Below are positions 36,501 to 44,459 of a stretch of 64,000 nt of DNA, one piece after another. The translations under genes were made by a program, and so were the position numbers. The stretch is taken from contig JBCCCR010000004.1 of assembly GCA_039033415.1 (NCBI GenBank), positions 124,001 to 188,000 on the forward strand, read 5' to 3'. Below the pieces are notes generated by a model. It ran no database searches. It was not told the origin of the DNA and worked only from the letters and a program-made list of their open reading frames with translations. This DNA comes from Pseudomonadota bacterium. GTDB taxonomy: Bacteria; Pseudomonadota; Gammaproteobacteria; Xanthomonadales; SZUA-38. The stretch's first letter is position 1; each line of letters opens with the position of its first letter.

Positions 36501-37250
36501 CTAACGGGGCTTCACGTTTTTCGCCTGTCCGAAAGAACCAGCCCTGACCTTGAGGTTCGGCAATGCGCCCAGCTCTTCGGCGGTCATCTCTTTTCCGGCT
36601 TTCAAAATCTGTGCACGCAGTTGATCCATGCGATTTTCCACGTGCTTTTGTGCTTGCTTCGATAGGCGCCGCAGCCATTTGATTAGATCGACGGACGGAA
36701 TGAAAGCTGTGGAATAGGCATCTGTGAGCAAGAACACAACAGGCTTCTCGTCTTCGAGCACGTACGTCAGCGCAACACCAACATCTTCAAAGTCGTTTAT
36801 GCAGTGAGCGATGAATTTGTCACGGATATCCTTGAAATATTGGTGCGCGTCCCGGGCCGGGTCTTTTTCTCCCCAAATTTGCTTATAGTCCAATCGCAGT
36901 CGTTTACCTGTACCAAAACACCGGGCATAGGTAACAAACGCGCCCATCATCGTCAGACGCATCTCATCCATGTATGGCAGGTGGCTGTCAAAAAGAGATT
37001 TAGTCTTTTTGAGACCCTGGCGCTGATCCAGCATGCGCGAGCAGGCGTGTTGGCAGAACCTCAGATCGACGTGGATCGCGGCAAGCTCACGATATTCCAA
37101 CGCAATCTCAGTCGTAATTGTCGCAGTCAGTGGATCCGGATGCCCTGGATCTGCTCCCTTTGGACCAAACGATTGGGTGTTCAAGAAAAGTGTGAACGAC
37201 GCTTCGGAAGGCTTAAACGGTGGGTTTTTTACCTTCGGTGTCTTTTTCAT
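36501..37250 (-). CDS. HEPN-like protein of unknown function
   Basis: 249 aa, basic at both ends (MKKTPKVKNPPFKP; GSFGQAKNVKPR). The core is helical. Residues about 140-160 read FKDIRDKFIAHCINDFEDVG; the R-x5-H arrangement in RDKFIAH is the HEPN catalytic signature, and the acidic residues after it are common in the same superfamily. HEPN proteins include RNase toxins and anti-phage nucleases that cut tRNA or other RNA. It lies 31 bases from the tRNA-like element, convergent with it. Assignment rests on a short motif and helical pattern only. Confidence 0.55.
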   Translation of the reverse strand: MKKTPKVKNPPFKPSEASFTLFLNTQSFGPKGADPGHPDPLTATITTEIALEYRELAAIHVDLRFCQHACSRMLDQRQGLKKTKSLFDSHLPYMDEMRLTMMGAFVTYARCFGTGKRLRLDYKQIWGEKDPARDAHQYFKDIRDKFIAHCINDFEDVGVALTYVLEDEKPVVFLLTDAYSTAFIPSVDLIKWLRRLSKQAQKHVENRMDQLRAQILKAGKEMTAEELGALPNLKVRAGSFGQAKNVKPR

Positions 37251-37440
37251 GGTTCGCTACCGTGCTCGCCACCAGGCCTAGGCGAATATAACGCTCCCAC
37301 CGGTCATTACGATCGTGACCAGAAACTCTTTTTTGATCGTGGGCATCCCGATCGCAGACCCTGCAGGCCTGCTCTAGCCGCTCAGCTCGCAATTTCGCCA
37401 TTTCCGCTTCGGGATCGAAATCCCGGCTCGCCTCACGCAT
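37213..37440 (-). CDS. small charged protein overlapping the HEPN-like gene
   Basis: 75 aa: MREASRDFDPEAEMAKLRAE, then CRVCDRDAHDQKRV (one C-x2-C) and a short C-terminal part. It overlaps the start of the HEPN-like gene by 38 bases in another frame on the same strand. Same-strand overlap and an ATG start support a coupled small gene, perhaps an antitoxin or partner, but no family is recognised and it could be chance. Confidence 0.35.
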   Translation of the reverse strand: MREASRDFDPEAEMAKLRAERLEQACRVCDRDAHDQKRVSGHDRNDRWERYIRLGLVASTVANHEKDTEGKKPTV

Positions 37441-37599
37441 TTTTCCTAGCGCCCGGTGAGGCTAGAACTGCTCCGCCGCTTCGCGCAGAGTTTTTCCGGG
37501 CATCAATCCGTAAGTGCCCTCCCCCGACCTAGGTCCGTTTGGGACGGAGACTTTGTTGCCAGGCTCTCGCGGCCAGGTAAACCGATTAAGCTCATGAGT

Positions 37600-37998
37600 C
37601 TATCGCATCCGGTCTGGATCATTACCATCCAGCTCGCGCTCGTGATCCGTTATTCGGGCGGCCAGTTCCGTTTGCCGTTTGAAACGAAGCGCAGCCTTGG
37701 CATCAGATTCGCCCATGAGACCAGATTCCAGTCCGCGCCTGATTTCTGCATCGGAAAGGTTCTCAAGCCGGTCAACAACACTGTGATGGAGTATCCTTTC
37801 ACCGATCTTTACCTCGTCTGACGTACCGTACTCGGGGCCAATCGAATCCAGCGAGAGGACATTGGTTACCGACTCATGCTGGTGAAGTGATAGACGCAGG
37901 TTGGCAAGCCGCCCTGCTAAATCACTTCTTCTCTGATCACACGCGGTAATGGCGCTAGCTACGTCACTGGCACTGAGGATTTCATTCTCCTTTGACAC
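37600..37998 (-). CDS. small coiled-coil protein of the island, unknown
   Basis: 132 aa from GTG 37998, which has GAGG six bases upstream; the frame is open to a TTG at 38040. Sequence is helical and charged: SASDVASAITACDQRRSDLA, GRLANLRLSLHQHESVTNVL, and a second half LSDAEIRRGLESGLMGESDA, KAALRFKRQTELAARITDHE. No family recognised. It heads a minus-strand group running toward the HEPN-like gene and is divergent from the xis-like gene 100 bases away. Confidence 0.55.
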   Translation of the reverse strand: MSKENEILSASDVASAITACDQRRSDLAGRLANLRLSLHQHESVTNVLSLDSIGPEYGTSDEVKIGERILHHSVVDRLENLSDAEIRRGLESGLMGESDAKAALRFKRQTELAARITDHERELDGNDPDRMR

Positions 37999-38100
37999 AA
38001 CAACCTCGCACCCTATTTGGGGTTGTGCACCTGGCGCCAATTGTACGCCTATTTGTTATGCTTAGTGACTACTCTCTACAGATATGAGCGCGCCTAGTAC

Positions 38101-38490
38101 ATGGCAGAAAGTGGAGATGATGACCGCTTAGTCGAGATGGCGCGCGAAATGGAAATACCGCTATATCGACGCTATAGCGAATCCCAAGCTGCTCAGCTAC
38201 TCGATATTTCGCCAGCTACATTAAAGCGAATTCGGACTGGTGGTAAAATCCCCTACATCCGTGTTTCTGAGAGAAAGCTAGCGTACTTTGGGTTTCAGTT
38301 ACTCGAGTACCTGCTGGAGAATGTATCATCGCCAAGTACACGAACAGAACCTTCCAAATCGGCGACTACTGGCTCTCCCGACGAGGAAATAGCCGCGCCT
38401 GGTGTCGAACCTGGTTCGACCAAGCAACTCGACAAACAAAGCGCGTTAGCCTCAGCACGACGGATCTTGAAGAAGCCAAAGAAGCCTTGA
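38101..38490 (+). CDS. excisionase-like helix-turn-helix protein
   Basis: 129 aa. Residues about 20-65 form a MerR/Xis-type winged HTH: YSESQAAQLLDISPATLKRI, RTGGKIPYIRVSERKLAYFG. The remainder (SPSTRTEPSKSATTGSPDEE ...) looks low-complexity because from about 38325 the same bases also encode the integrase N-terminus in the -1 frame. Such small HTH proteins upstream of tyrosine integrases act as recombination directionality factors or regulators. Start ATG 38101, six bases after a TAG. Confidence 0.75.
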   Translation: MAESGDDDRLVEMAREMEIPLYRRYSESQAAQLLDISPATLKRIRTGGKIPYIRVSERKLAYFGFQLLEYLLENVSSPSTRTEPSKSATTGSPDEEIAAPGVEPGSTKQLDKQSALASARRILKKPKKP

Positions 38491-39446
38491 CTGATTGGTT
38501 TGTTATTAACCATTCGGCGTCAAAACAAGCAGCCAGCGATGTTCGCTTAGCTGACGTGGCGGCGCGCTACTACGATCAGCACGGGCAACACGTCGTATCC
38601 GCGGAGCGCATCAGTATTTCATTGGCGTATTGGCTAGATTTCTTCGGCACGAAAACAATTGAAGAGATAGGCAACGCGGAATTACAACGGGAGTTCCACA
38701 CCTGGCTTCTCGATAAGGGGATGAAAAAAACATCAGCGAAGCGTGTCGTCTCCGATGGCCGCGCCGCTATTAACTACGCCTGGAAACGTGGCGAAATTGC
38801 CAGTGCGCCCTTTGTTATGCCGATATCCACTGGCTCCAATGAAGCAGCACCCCCCAAAGGGCGCCCCCTTGAGCTCAAGGAAATTGTAGCGCTCTATAGC
38901 AATACCAAGAACCCGAATCTCACCATGTTTATCACGCTGATGCTCGCCACTGCCGCGCGCCCTGATGCCGTTCTCGGTCTAACGCGCGATCGCATGAAAG
39001 TGGAGGATCGCCTGATAGTCCTCAACCCGGAGGACCGACCGCAAACGAAAAAGTACCGCCCGACTTTGCGCATGCCGGAGAGCATCGTGCCGTTGATCGA
39101 GAGTATTGAAACTGAGATTTCGCCACTGTACCTAGTGGGGTTACGGGACACACCGCTAAAAGGCGTGCGAACGTCCTGGCGCACAGCACGGAAAAACGCC
39201 CAGCTCGACAACCAAGTCAATCCGTATTCGTTGCGTCACACTATGGCACGCTGGCTGCGAAAGGAGCGTGTGTCCGGTTGGGAGATCTCGGCCCAACTGG
39301 GCCACAAGCGCCAAGACCTCTCAATCACGGAGATCTACGCACCGTACGACCCCACATACCTACAGAACGCGGCCAAAGCCATCGACTCTTTTTTTGCCCA
39401 GTTGCGTGCCAAAAGCGTGTTAGTAGATGCAATGCTGAAGCGGTAA
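38325..39446 (+). CDS. tyrosine recombinase (island integrase), probable ATC start
   Basis: The catalytic domain has ATAARPDAVLGL (first Arg), NPYSLRHTMARWL (H-x-x-R region), LGHKRQDLSIT and the nucleophile Tyr in EIYAPYDP. The first ATG/GTG/TTG in frame is TTG 38487, but integrase-like sequence is encoded upstream in the same frame: TFQIGDYWLSRRGNSRAW, CRTWFDQATRQTKRVSLSTT, DLEEAKEALTDWF. That frame is open from 38271 and contains no ATG, GTG, TTG or CTG before 38487. ATC at 38325 has GGAG five bases upstream and would give 373 aa, a usual length. The overlap with the xis-like gene is about 165 bases. The gene ends 14 bases before the tRNA-Arg fragment. Confidence 0.85.
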   Translation: MIAKYTNRTFQIGDYWLSRRGNSRAWCRTWFDQATRQTKRVSLSTTDLEEAKEALTDWFVINHSASKQAASDVRLADVAARYYDQHGQHVVSAERISISLAYWLDFFGTKTIEEIGNAELQREFHTWLLDKGMKKTSAKRVVSDGRAAINYAWKRGEIASAPFVMPISTGSNEAAPPKGRPLELKEIVALYSNTKNPNLTMFITLMLATAARPDAVLGLTRDRMKVEDRLIVLNPEDRPQTKKYRPTLRMPESIVPLIESIETEISPLYLVGLRDTPLKGVRTSWRTARKNAQLDNQVNPYSLRHTMARWLRKERVSGWEISAQLGHKRQDLSITEIYAPYDPTYLQNAAKAIDSFFAQLRAKSVLVDAMLKR

Positions 39447-39460
39447 TATATTGATTTTAT

Positions 39461-39505
39461 TGGCGCGCCCGAGAGGATTCGAACCCCTGACCTCTGCCTC
39501 CGGAG
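39461..39505 (-). tRNA. tRNA-Arg(CCG) 3' half, island attachment site
   Basis: On the minus strand the sequence is CTCCGGAGGCAGAGG, TCAGG, GGTTCGAATCC, TCTCGGGCGCGCCA: anticodon loop with CCG, complete T-arm, acceptor 3' strand, discriminator G and CCA. The 5' half is missing; the sequence beyond 39505 is AT-rich. A GCGCCC (39556-39561) farther on could pair with the acceptor strand but the D-arm is absent. A 3' half beside an integrase gene is the standard att scar of an element that inserts in a tRNA gene. Confidence 0.8.
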
Positions 39506-39818
39506 AACGATTTTCGGAACTTAACTTATTGTTTTAATTATCTTTTAAATCAGGGGCGCCCGTTGCAAATGCACCACTGAGCAGCACTAAACACAACTCA
39601 CTCGCACAAATCTCGCACAGTCTATGCTCGTTTTAAAACGAGCATTCTGGCTAACTCACCGTTTCCTTTTTAATCGTACGAAGCGCCCAAACCCAGGATG
39701 AATTCAACGCTCTGAACCCTTACCAGCGATGGGTCCTCTTGGACCCAGGTTCGGTTTAGTCTTCAGTGATTATTCATAATCAGAGAGTACAGTCCGGACA
39801 TCAATCGAGGGTAAGAAA
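39506..39818. promoter_or_regulatory. att-side region with repeats and a 22-bp perfect palindrome
   Basis: Right of the tRNA fragment lies an AT-rich stretch, then two direct copies of CTCGCACA (near 39600 and 39612) and a perfect 22-bp palindrome at 39624-39645 (ATGCTCG, TTTTAAAA, CGAGCAT). These could be integrase arm sites or a bidirectional terminator-like hairpin. The last 60 bases lead into the next gene, whose ATG is preceded by GAGGG. Confidence 0.45.
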
Positions 39819-41558
39819 ATGAAATGGCGATCGTTTTTGCTCGGCGTATTTTGGCTCGGCACTGCTTTAGCGAACCTGGAACCTGTCGGAGACCCGCAAT
39901 TACTTGGCAGCGCCGACGGCCAAGCCGCTCCGCGCTGGATTCAAACTGAAGATGGTTTGCGCTGGGTCGTCTGGGAAATCCGGTCGGATTCAGCAGGCCT
40001 AAGATATCGAGTTGACGTTCTCGGAGCCGATGGAATCTTGAGGGACTCGTTTCAACCGGCTCCCCTTTCGTCGCCGGAAACCGACATTCTCGATGTCTCC
40101 GCTCAAGGCAATCAGATCGCAGTACTTCGTGGGACCATTGGCGTAGGGCTATTCGGCCCTCTCGAATGTCAAATTGACATCTTTACAACCGACGGAAGTC
40201 TCGTAAGCAGCGGTTCGCCGGTCAGCGCATGCACGAGAGGCCACGCTCCTCAGATCGCCTGGATAAAAGATGGGCGGATCGCATTCGCCATCAATTCACT
40301 GGCACTTGGTGCAGGCCCCACTCGAATAATCGTCGGGCGGTTCGGCTTGTTTGATCCTGGCTCTGGGCAATCAACACCTGTCGACACTGCGGATCAGGTC
40401 GACGGCGATTTGGTGTTCCACCCGGCAGTGAGCGTGTCAGAAAACTTGATAGCTTGGTCTTACACGAGTTTTGACGAGTCTTTGGACGATTTCCGAACCG
40501 CTACTCAACTGTACGACGCAGAAACGGGCATGTTTACCACTGAACCCATCAACTTCGGCGGAGGTAGCCAGCTTTTGCACGGCGCTCTTTTGGGACGCCA
40601 CCTGGTTCAGGTGGGGACGAGATGTAACGACCGAAGCTGCTTCTCACCGGCCATTTTGCTACGAGAGAGGGACGGCAGCCTAGTCCAACCATGGACAGCG
40701 CCGCGTGAACTTATCTCTGCAGAACTATCCGGCAGTAACCCTGGACTGGTTTACGAACTAAGCTCTGTGGTGGTTCAGGGAGATCAGATTCGAGCGTTCT
40801 GGACGACGCGACTGCCGGAACCCGGGTCACAGAACGGTACGGTTGCCGTGGTGCTGGATGCCTCGGGGGAGTTTGTCGGCCGAAACGGGGAACTGGTACT
40901 GGCACGTGATCCGCGCTTTCGCTCCCAGAATCAAATCAGTGATTCATTCCTTACCGCGCGCGTCGCACAAGGGACCGTGCAAGTCTATTGGTCCGTCAGA
41001 GAGTCCGACAGTCAAACTCACCAGCTTCGCGCACAAACGTTCCAACTAGTCGCGGAAGCTGATGCCGGAACGCTTTCGCTTTCCGGTCTCGCAGAGTGCA
41101 CCGAATCGGTAGGTTGGGTGCGACCTGTTGTTTCCGGCGACGCAACCGATTTATGGATTCGTACCGCTCTGCAAAGCACTCCGGCCAACGAAACCCGCGA
41201 GAGCCTGGCAGCGGTTGGGACCGTCTTTGAGCTCCTCGACGGTGAGAATGGTCAGGTATTGGAACGAAGGGTGCTTCGCGCTTCAGATTTGAGCTGCCCA
41301 AACATCCTTGAAATTACTAAGACGTCGGATCCAGGGCCCGAGGGCCTTTTCACGGCTCGATTGGACTGGAATGACTTACCCGATACTACAGAGGTTATCG
41401 ATCTTCGAATCAACGACCCAATGGGGCCGCTATTCGCCCGCAGCGCTCGGGAGATGGGAAGCGCCTTAACGGGCCGCTGGGTGAGAAACGGCATGGTGTT
41501 TTTTGCCATTGAAGCCAACTCAGGGAAGGTGATCGCATTCCGAATTGCGCGCCCATAA
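39819..41558 (+). CDS. secreted protein of unknown function, propeller-like
   Basis: 579 aa. Signal peptide MKWRSFLLGVFWLGTALA. The mature protein is strand-rich with recurring tryptophan-aromatic blade-like units (APRWIQTEDGLRWVVWEI, GHAPQIAWIKDGRIAFAINS, DQIRAFWTTRLPEPG), as in beta-propellers, but no named repeat matches. Cysteines are few. GAGGG precedes the ATG. It is the first gene beyond the integrase/tRNA boundary and has no evident partner. Confidence 0.65.
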   Translation: MKWRSFLLGVFWLGTALANLEPVGDPQLLGSADGQAAPRWIQTEDGLRWVVWEIRSDSAGLRYRVDVLGADGILRDSFQPAPLSSPETDILDVSAQGNQIAVLRGTIGVGLFGPLECQIDIFTTDGSLVSSGSPVSACTRGHAPQIAWIKDGRIAFAINSLALGAGPTRIIVGRFGLFDPGSGQSTPVDTADQVDGDLVFHPAVSVSENLIAWSYTSFDESLDDFRTATQLYDAETGMFTTEPINFGGGSQLLHGALLGRHLVQVGTRCNDRSCFSPAILLRERDGSLVQPWTAPRELISAELSGSNPGLVYELSSVVVQGDQIRAFWTTRLPEPGSQNGTVAVVLDASGEFVGRNGELVLARDPRFRSQNQISDSFLTARVAQGTVQVYWSVRESDSQTHQLRAQTFQLVAEADAGTLSLSGLAECTESVGWVRPVVSGDATDLWIRTALQSTPANETRESLAAVGTVFELLDGENGQVLERRVLRASDLSCPNILEITKTSDPGPEGLFTARLDWNDLPDTTEVIDLRINDPMGPLFARSAREMGSALTGRWVRNGMVFFAIEANSGKVIAFRIARP

Positions 41559-41680
41559 TGCGTTCAGCAGGAAATGGGGGCACCCCTATCAACCTTGACC
41601 TTGGTAGACCATAATCTAATTGGATTTCGATCTCCCGCCATGCCAGAGCGAAGCCTACTTGAACGGTCTGACAGAACGAA

Positions 41681-42337
41681 TTGAGCCAGCTAATTGTTAA
41701 AACGTACGACTGGGTACCGGAGTTTCCGCGAGGATTTGTCCGCGATCTTCGAGTGTGCTGGGCATTGGAAGAAGCTGGTATTCCCTACCGGGTAGAAGGT
41801 ACGTCATTTCATAGTCGAGGCGAGGAACACTTTCTTCATCACCCTTTCGGACAGGTTCCATGGCTGCTTGATGGCGATGTGTCGATTTTCGAAAGCGGAG
41901 CAATCCTGTTATACATCGGAGAGAAGAACGACATTCTCTTGCCTTCAGATGCAAAGGGTCGGAGCGAGGTCGTTGAGTGGGTGTTTGCAGCACTGAACTC
42001 AGTAGAGATGGCTGCGATACCATTCTTCATCTTCAAAATATCGAACGATGAGATGGAAACGCCCGGAAGACAGACTTTGGACGCGTTTCTTTCTGGGCGT
42101 CTCGATCACATGGAGAAATACGTCGATAACCGAGAATGGCTAGCCAAGTCGTTTTCAGTAGCCGATATCCTCATGTCTGACGTCTTGCGGCTAGTCGACC
42201 GATTTGGCGGATTGAAAGGTTATCCCGCATGTCGTGCGTATGTTGCCCGAGCGACTGATCGACCCGCATTCCAGAAAGCTTACGCTGACCAGTTAGCCTA
42301 TTTCGCAGCGGCGGACGAGAATCGAGAACCCGACTAG
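41681..42337 (+). CDS. glutathione S-transferase family protein
   Basis: 218 aa from TTG 41681. N-terminal thioredoxin-like half with the usual GST landmarks: VCWALEEAGIPYRVE, HPFGQVPWLLDGDVSIFESG (cis-Pro and the glutathione-binding E-S), AILLYIGEK. The C-terminal helical half ends with FSVADILMSDVL, the conserved N-capping/hydrophobic-staple motif of GSTs. Cytoplasmic; conjugates or transfers glutathione to an unknown electrophile. The TTG start is weak but nothing better is in frame nearby. Confidence 0.85.
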   Translation: MSQLIVKTYDWVPEFPRGFVRDLRVCWALEEAGIPYRVEGTSFHSRGEEHFLHHPFGQVPWLLDGDVSIFESGAILLYIGEKNDILLPSDAKGRSEVVEWVFAALNSVEMAAIPFFIFKISNDEMETPGRQTLDAFLSGRLDHMEKYVDNREWLAKSFSVADILMSDVLRLVDRFGGLKGYPACRAYVARATDRPAFQKAYADQLAYFAAADENREPD

Positions 42338-42526
42338 CCGCTTACGTCCGAAGTCTGCTATCAATCAAGGAGTGGGCGAGGAATCGTGAGCGTCTGCTTT
42401 AGGGACTGGATTCGATCAACTCTGACACTGTCTATCAGATCAGAACTGATTCATCTCAGCTAGGACCAGAAAAGCCCTAAAATCGTTGGATGTACTGAGT
42501 TTCAGAGTTACGCCGATTGCTTTGCC
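42338..42526. other. intergenic, nothing recognised
   Basis: A 189-base gap between convergent genes. No strong hairpin or repeat was seen. Confidence 0.25.
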
Positions 42527-43195
42527 TTAGTGCTTCGCTACAACTGAGTCCATCCAGGTGGAATCCTTGAAATCGTCCAACGTGACCTCGGCCAATGGCC
42601 TCACCCGATCCCCTATGCCGACAAACCGCCAGCCCAGCTCCTGGGTGGCCTTGACATCCCAGACCGCGTCACCAAAGTAAACCGCTTGCTCGCCCTTGCC
42701 GCCGATCTGCCGCAGGCAATGGCGCATGATTCCTGTGCGCGATGATGAGTCGTCGCCACTGGATATAAACCGCGGGACGTCAAACCCAGCAAATTTCAAC
42801 TTTAGTCGAGCTGTGCTGCCCCAGCCGCCGGTTGCCACCCCATACGGGACGCCGGCTTGTCGCAAGGTGCCGATCGCGTCGATCGCGCCTGGCACAGCTT
42901 GACATTCACCGCCGGATTCGAGGTGCGAGCGTATTTTGCTTGTAAACAGTGTTCTGACTTCACTAATGACCCGAAGATTAGCCTCCAGTCCAAGCCGCGC
43001 AAGCAGTTCCGTCAGCAGACCGGAGTCGGTGACATGCCGATAAGACTCCCAATCTGTATCGAAATTGCGAGTTCCGACTACTTCTGACACCGCTTCCTGA
43101 TAGAGGACGTCGTCGAATTCGACGCTCTGAACCAGAGTGCCGTCCAGATCGAAGATGAAAATGTCATTCGAAGTCAAGTCCACCGGCGGATTCAT
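42527..43195 (-). CDS. HAD-superfamily phosphatase
   Basis: 222 aa. Motif I FIFDLDGTLV with nucleophile Asp16 and Asp18; motif II VATGG (after GVPY); motif IV YFGDAVWDVKATQELGWRFV with acidic GD...D. Size and cap position (an alpha-helical cap between residues 25 and 100) are those of phosphoglycolate-phosphatase/beta-phosphoglucomutase-like enzymes. The substrate is not predictable. Divergent from the lipoprotein-like gene 61 bases away. Confidence 0.85.
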   Translation of the reverse strand: MNPPVDLTSNDIFIFDLDGTLVQSVEFDDVLYQEAVSEVVGTRNFDTDWESYRHVTDSGLLTELLARLGLEANLRVISEVRTLFTSKIRSHLESGGECQAVPGAIDAIGTLRQAGVPYGVATGGWGSTARLKLKFAGFDVPRFISSGDDSSSRTGIMRHCLRQIGGKGEQAVYFGDAVWDVKATQELGWRFVGIGDRVRPLAEVTLDDFKDSTWMDSVVAKH

Positions 43196-43256
43196 AGAAA
43201 GCGCGAACGCTAAGATCAGAAGGCTGTCACATCAGAAACAAATTAACAATTGGCTC

Positions 43257-43817
43257 ATGGGGCTTGAGTCAAGAGGTATGTCCGTGGGACGAAAACTAGC
43301 GCGACGTGTTCCAGCGATCGCAAAGGCCCGCGAATGGAGCGGCGTAACTTCCTTGCTTCTGCTGCTTTCATCGCTCCAGCTGTCGGCGGCAGGCTGTGAC
43401 CAGCCAATTAGCGGTGGCCGAGGCGATCCGCTTTTGTGCCTCTCTAAAGCCCCAACAGTGTTAGACCATCAGGGATTCAAGCTTCTCGTTCCCACCGGCT
43501 GGTATTACGGATCGAATGATCATGGCGTCAAAGTGCTGAATGCCCCGATCGGGGAAAACTCAGCGCTAACGGTTCGACTGTCCGGACCTGTTTATGAAGA
43601 TAAAAAGGCCTACTGGCAGTCGTTAGGCCTGACGTGTGTTGAGACCGGCACCAACAAGAGGGCTTGCTCAGGAAGTCATAACGGTATCTTCATCACGCAC
43701 TATTTCTTGCGGTTAGATGATGGATGGGTCTATGCCTACTTTGACTTTCCCATACGCATGTTTCATCAATCATTTGAGCCCCTATCTTCAGTCCTTGAGT
43801 CGATTGAAGCAGAATAG
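43257..43817 (+). CDS. putative exported or lipoprotein of unknown function
   Basis: 186 aa from ATG 43257 (ATG 43278 is an alternative; both are in a frame open upstream). Basic N-terminus (GRKLARRVPAIAKAREW), hydrophobic core LLLLLSSLQLSAAGC with a weak lipobox, then a mature domain with four further cysteines (PLLCLSKA, LTCVETG, RACSG). The sequence HQGFKLLVPTGWYYGSNDHG recalls small secreted stress proteins that begin with an amphipathic strand, but no family is certain. Followed by two more exported-protein genes on the same strand. Confidence 0.6.
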   Translation: MGLESRGMSVGRKLARRVPAIAKAREWSGVTSLLLLLSSLQLSAAGCDQPISGGRGDPLLCLSKAPTVLDHQGFKLLVPTGWYYGSNDHGVKVLNAPIGENSALTVRLSGPVYEDKKAYWQSLGLTCVETGTNKRACSGSHNGIFITHYFLRLDDGWVYAYFDFPIRMFHQSFEPLSSVLESIEAE

Positions 43818-43857
43818 AGCACGTAATGATTCTCAGAGAAGACAGGACGCAATCGCT

Positions 43858-44451
43858 ATGTGCACACAAATCGCGTGGAAACTCTCTCAAATGAGTCGAC
43901 TACTGTTTCTCTTGCTGTTTCTGCTCTTCCAACCTGCCAGCGCCGTCGATCTTGAATTGCAGCACTATGGGCCCTTAGATATTGGCGACCTTCAGGTTTT
44001 GCTCCCTAGAGACGTCCACGTAGCCATCATGAAGTTCGAGACGGAAGAGGACTTTTGTCTTGGCATACAAGCCACTCACCTCATCGATGATGAGCAAGTC
44101 GAGAAAATCCGACTCGGCAAATGCTGGATCGCTGGCCAGTTTAATTTGATATTGAAGATAGAACCCGTCGACGACGACCAAAGCTGGCTGCGGGTTGGCA
44201 TTAACTCGTTAGCAAGTGGAGCAACCTCTGCTGGCAACCCGCTGAAAATCGGAAGGGCCTTCGGCGCCTCTCTCAGTGTGCAACCCAACATCAAGTTGTC
44301 ATCAGAACTAGGTGAAATTCTGCTCTGGCGCCTAAACGTGAGTGACGGCGGAGGCTCGGTTGATCACACCATCAGAGTTTCAGCCATCCTGGACGAGAAC
44401 CCTGACAAAATCATGGGAAGTGGCCACAACGAAATCGATTGGCCAGACTAA
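43858..44451 (+). CDS. small secreted protein, unknown
   Basis: 197 aa from ATG 43858; ATG 43891 gives a neater signal peptide (MSRLLFLLLFLLFQPASA). The mature protein is a beta-rich domain (DLELQHYGPLDIGDLQVLLP, FCLGIQATHLIDDEQVEKIR) with two cysteines. No family recognised. It ends eight bases before the TonB-domain gene, which has AAGGA upstream, so the two are likely cotranscribed. Confidence 0.6.
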   Translation: MCTQIAWKLSQMSRLLFLLLFLLFQPASAVDLELQHYGPLDIGDLQVLLPRDVHVAIMKFETEEDFCLGIQATHLIDDEQVEKIRLGKCWIAGQFNLILKIEPVDDDQSWLRVGINSLASGATSAGNPLKIGRAFGASLSVQPNIKLSSELGEILLWRLNVSDGGGSVDHTIRVSAILDENPDKIMGSGHNEIDWPD

Positions 44452-44459
44452 GGATCGCA

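Noticed and set aside
14158-39505. a 25-kb island bounded by the two tRNA-like 3' halves
   Set aside because: The left copy has 5 mismatches in 29 bases and unpaired T-stem; the genes between 14 and 27 kb look native. Kept only as a low-interest observation.
43278-43280. later ATG as start of the 43257 gene
   Set aside because: It has AAGAGG too close (one base) to be a good ribosome site; left as an alternative only.
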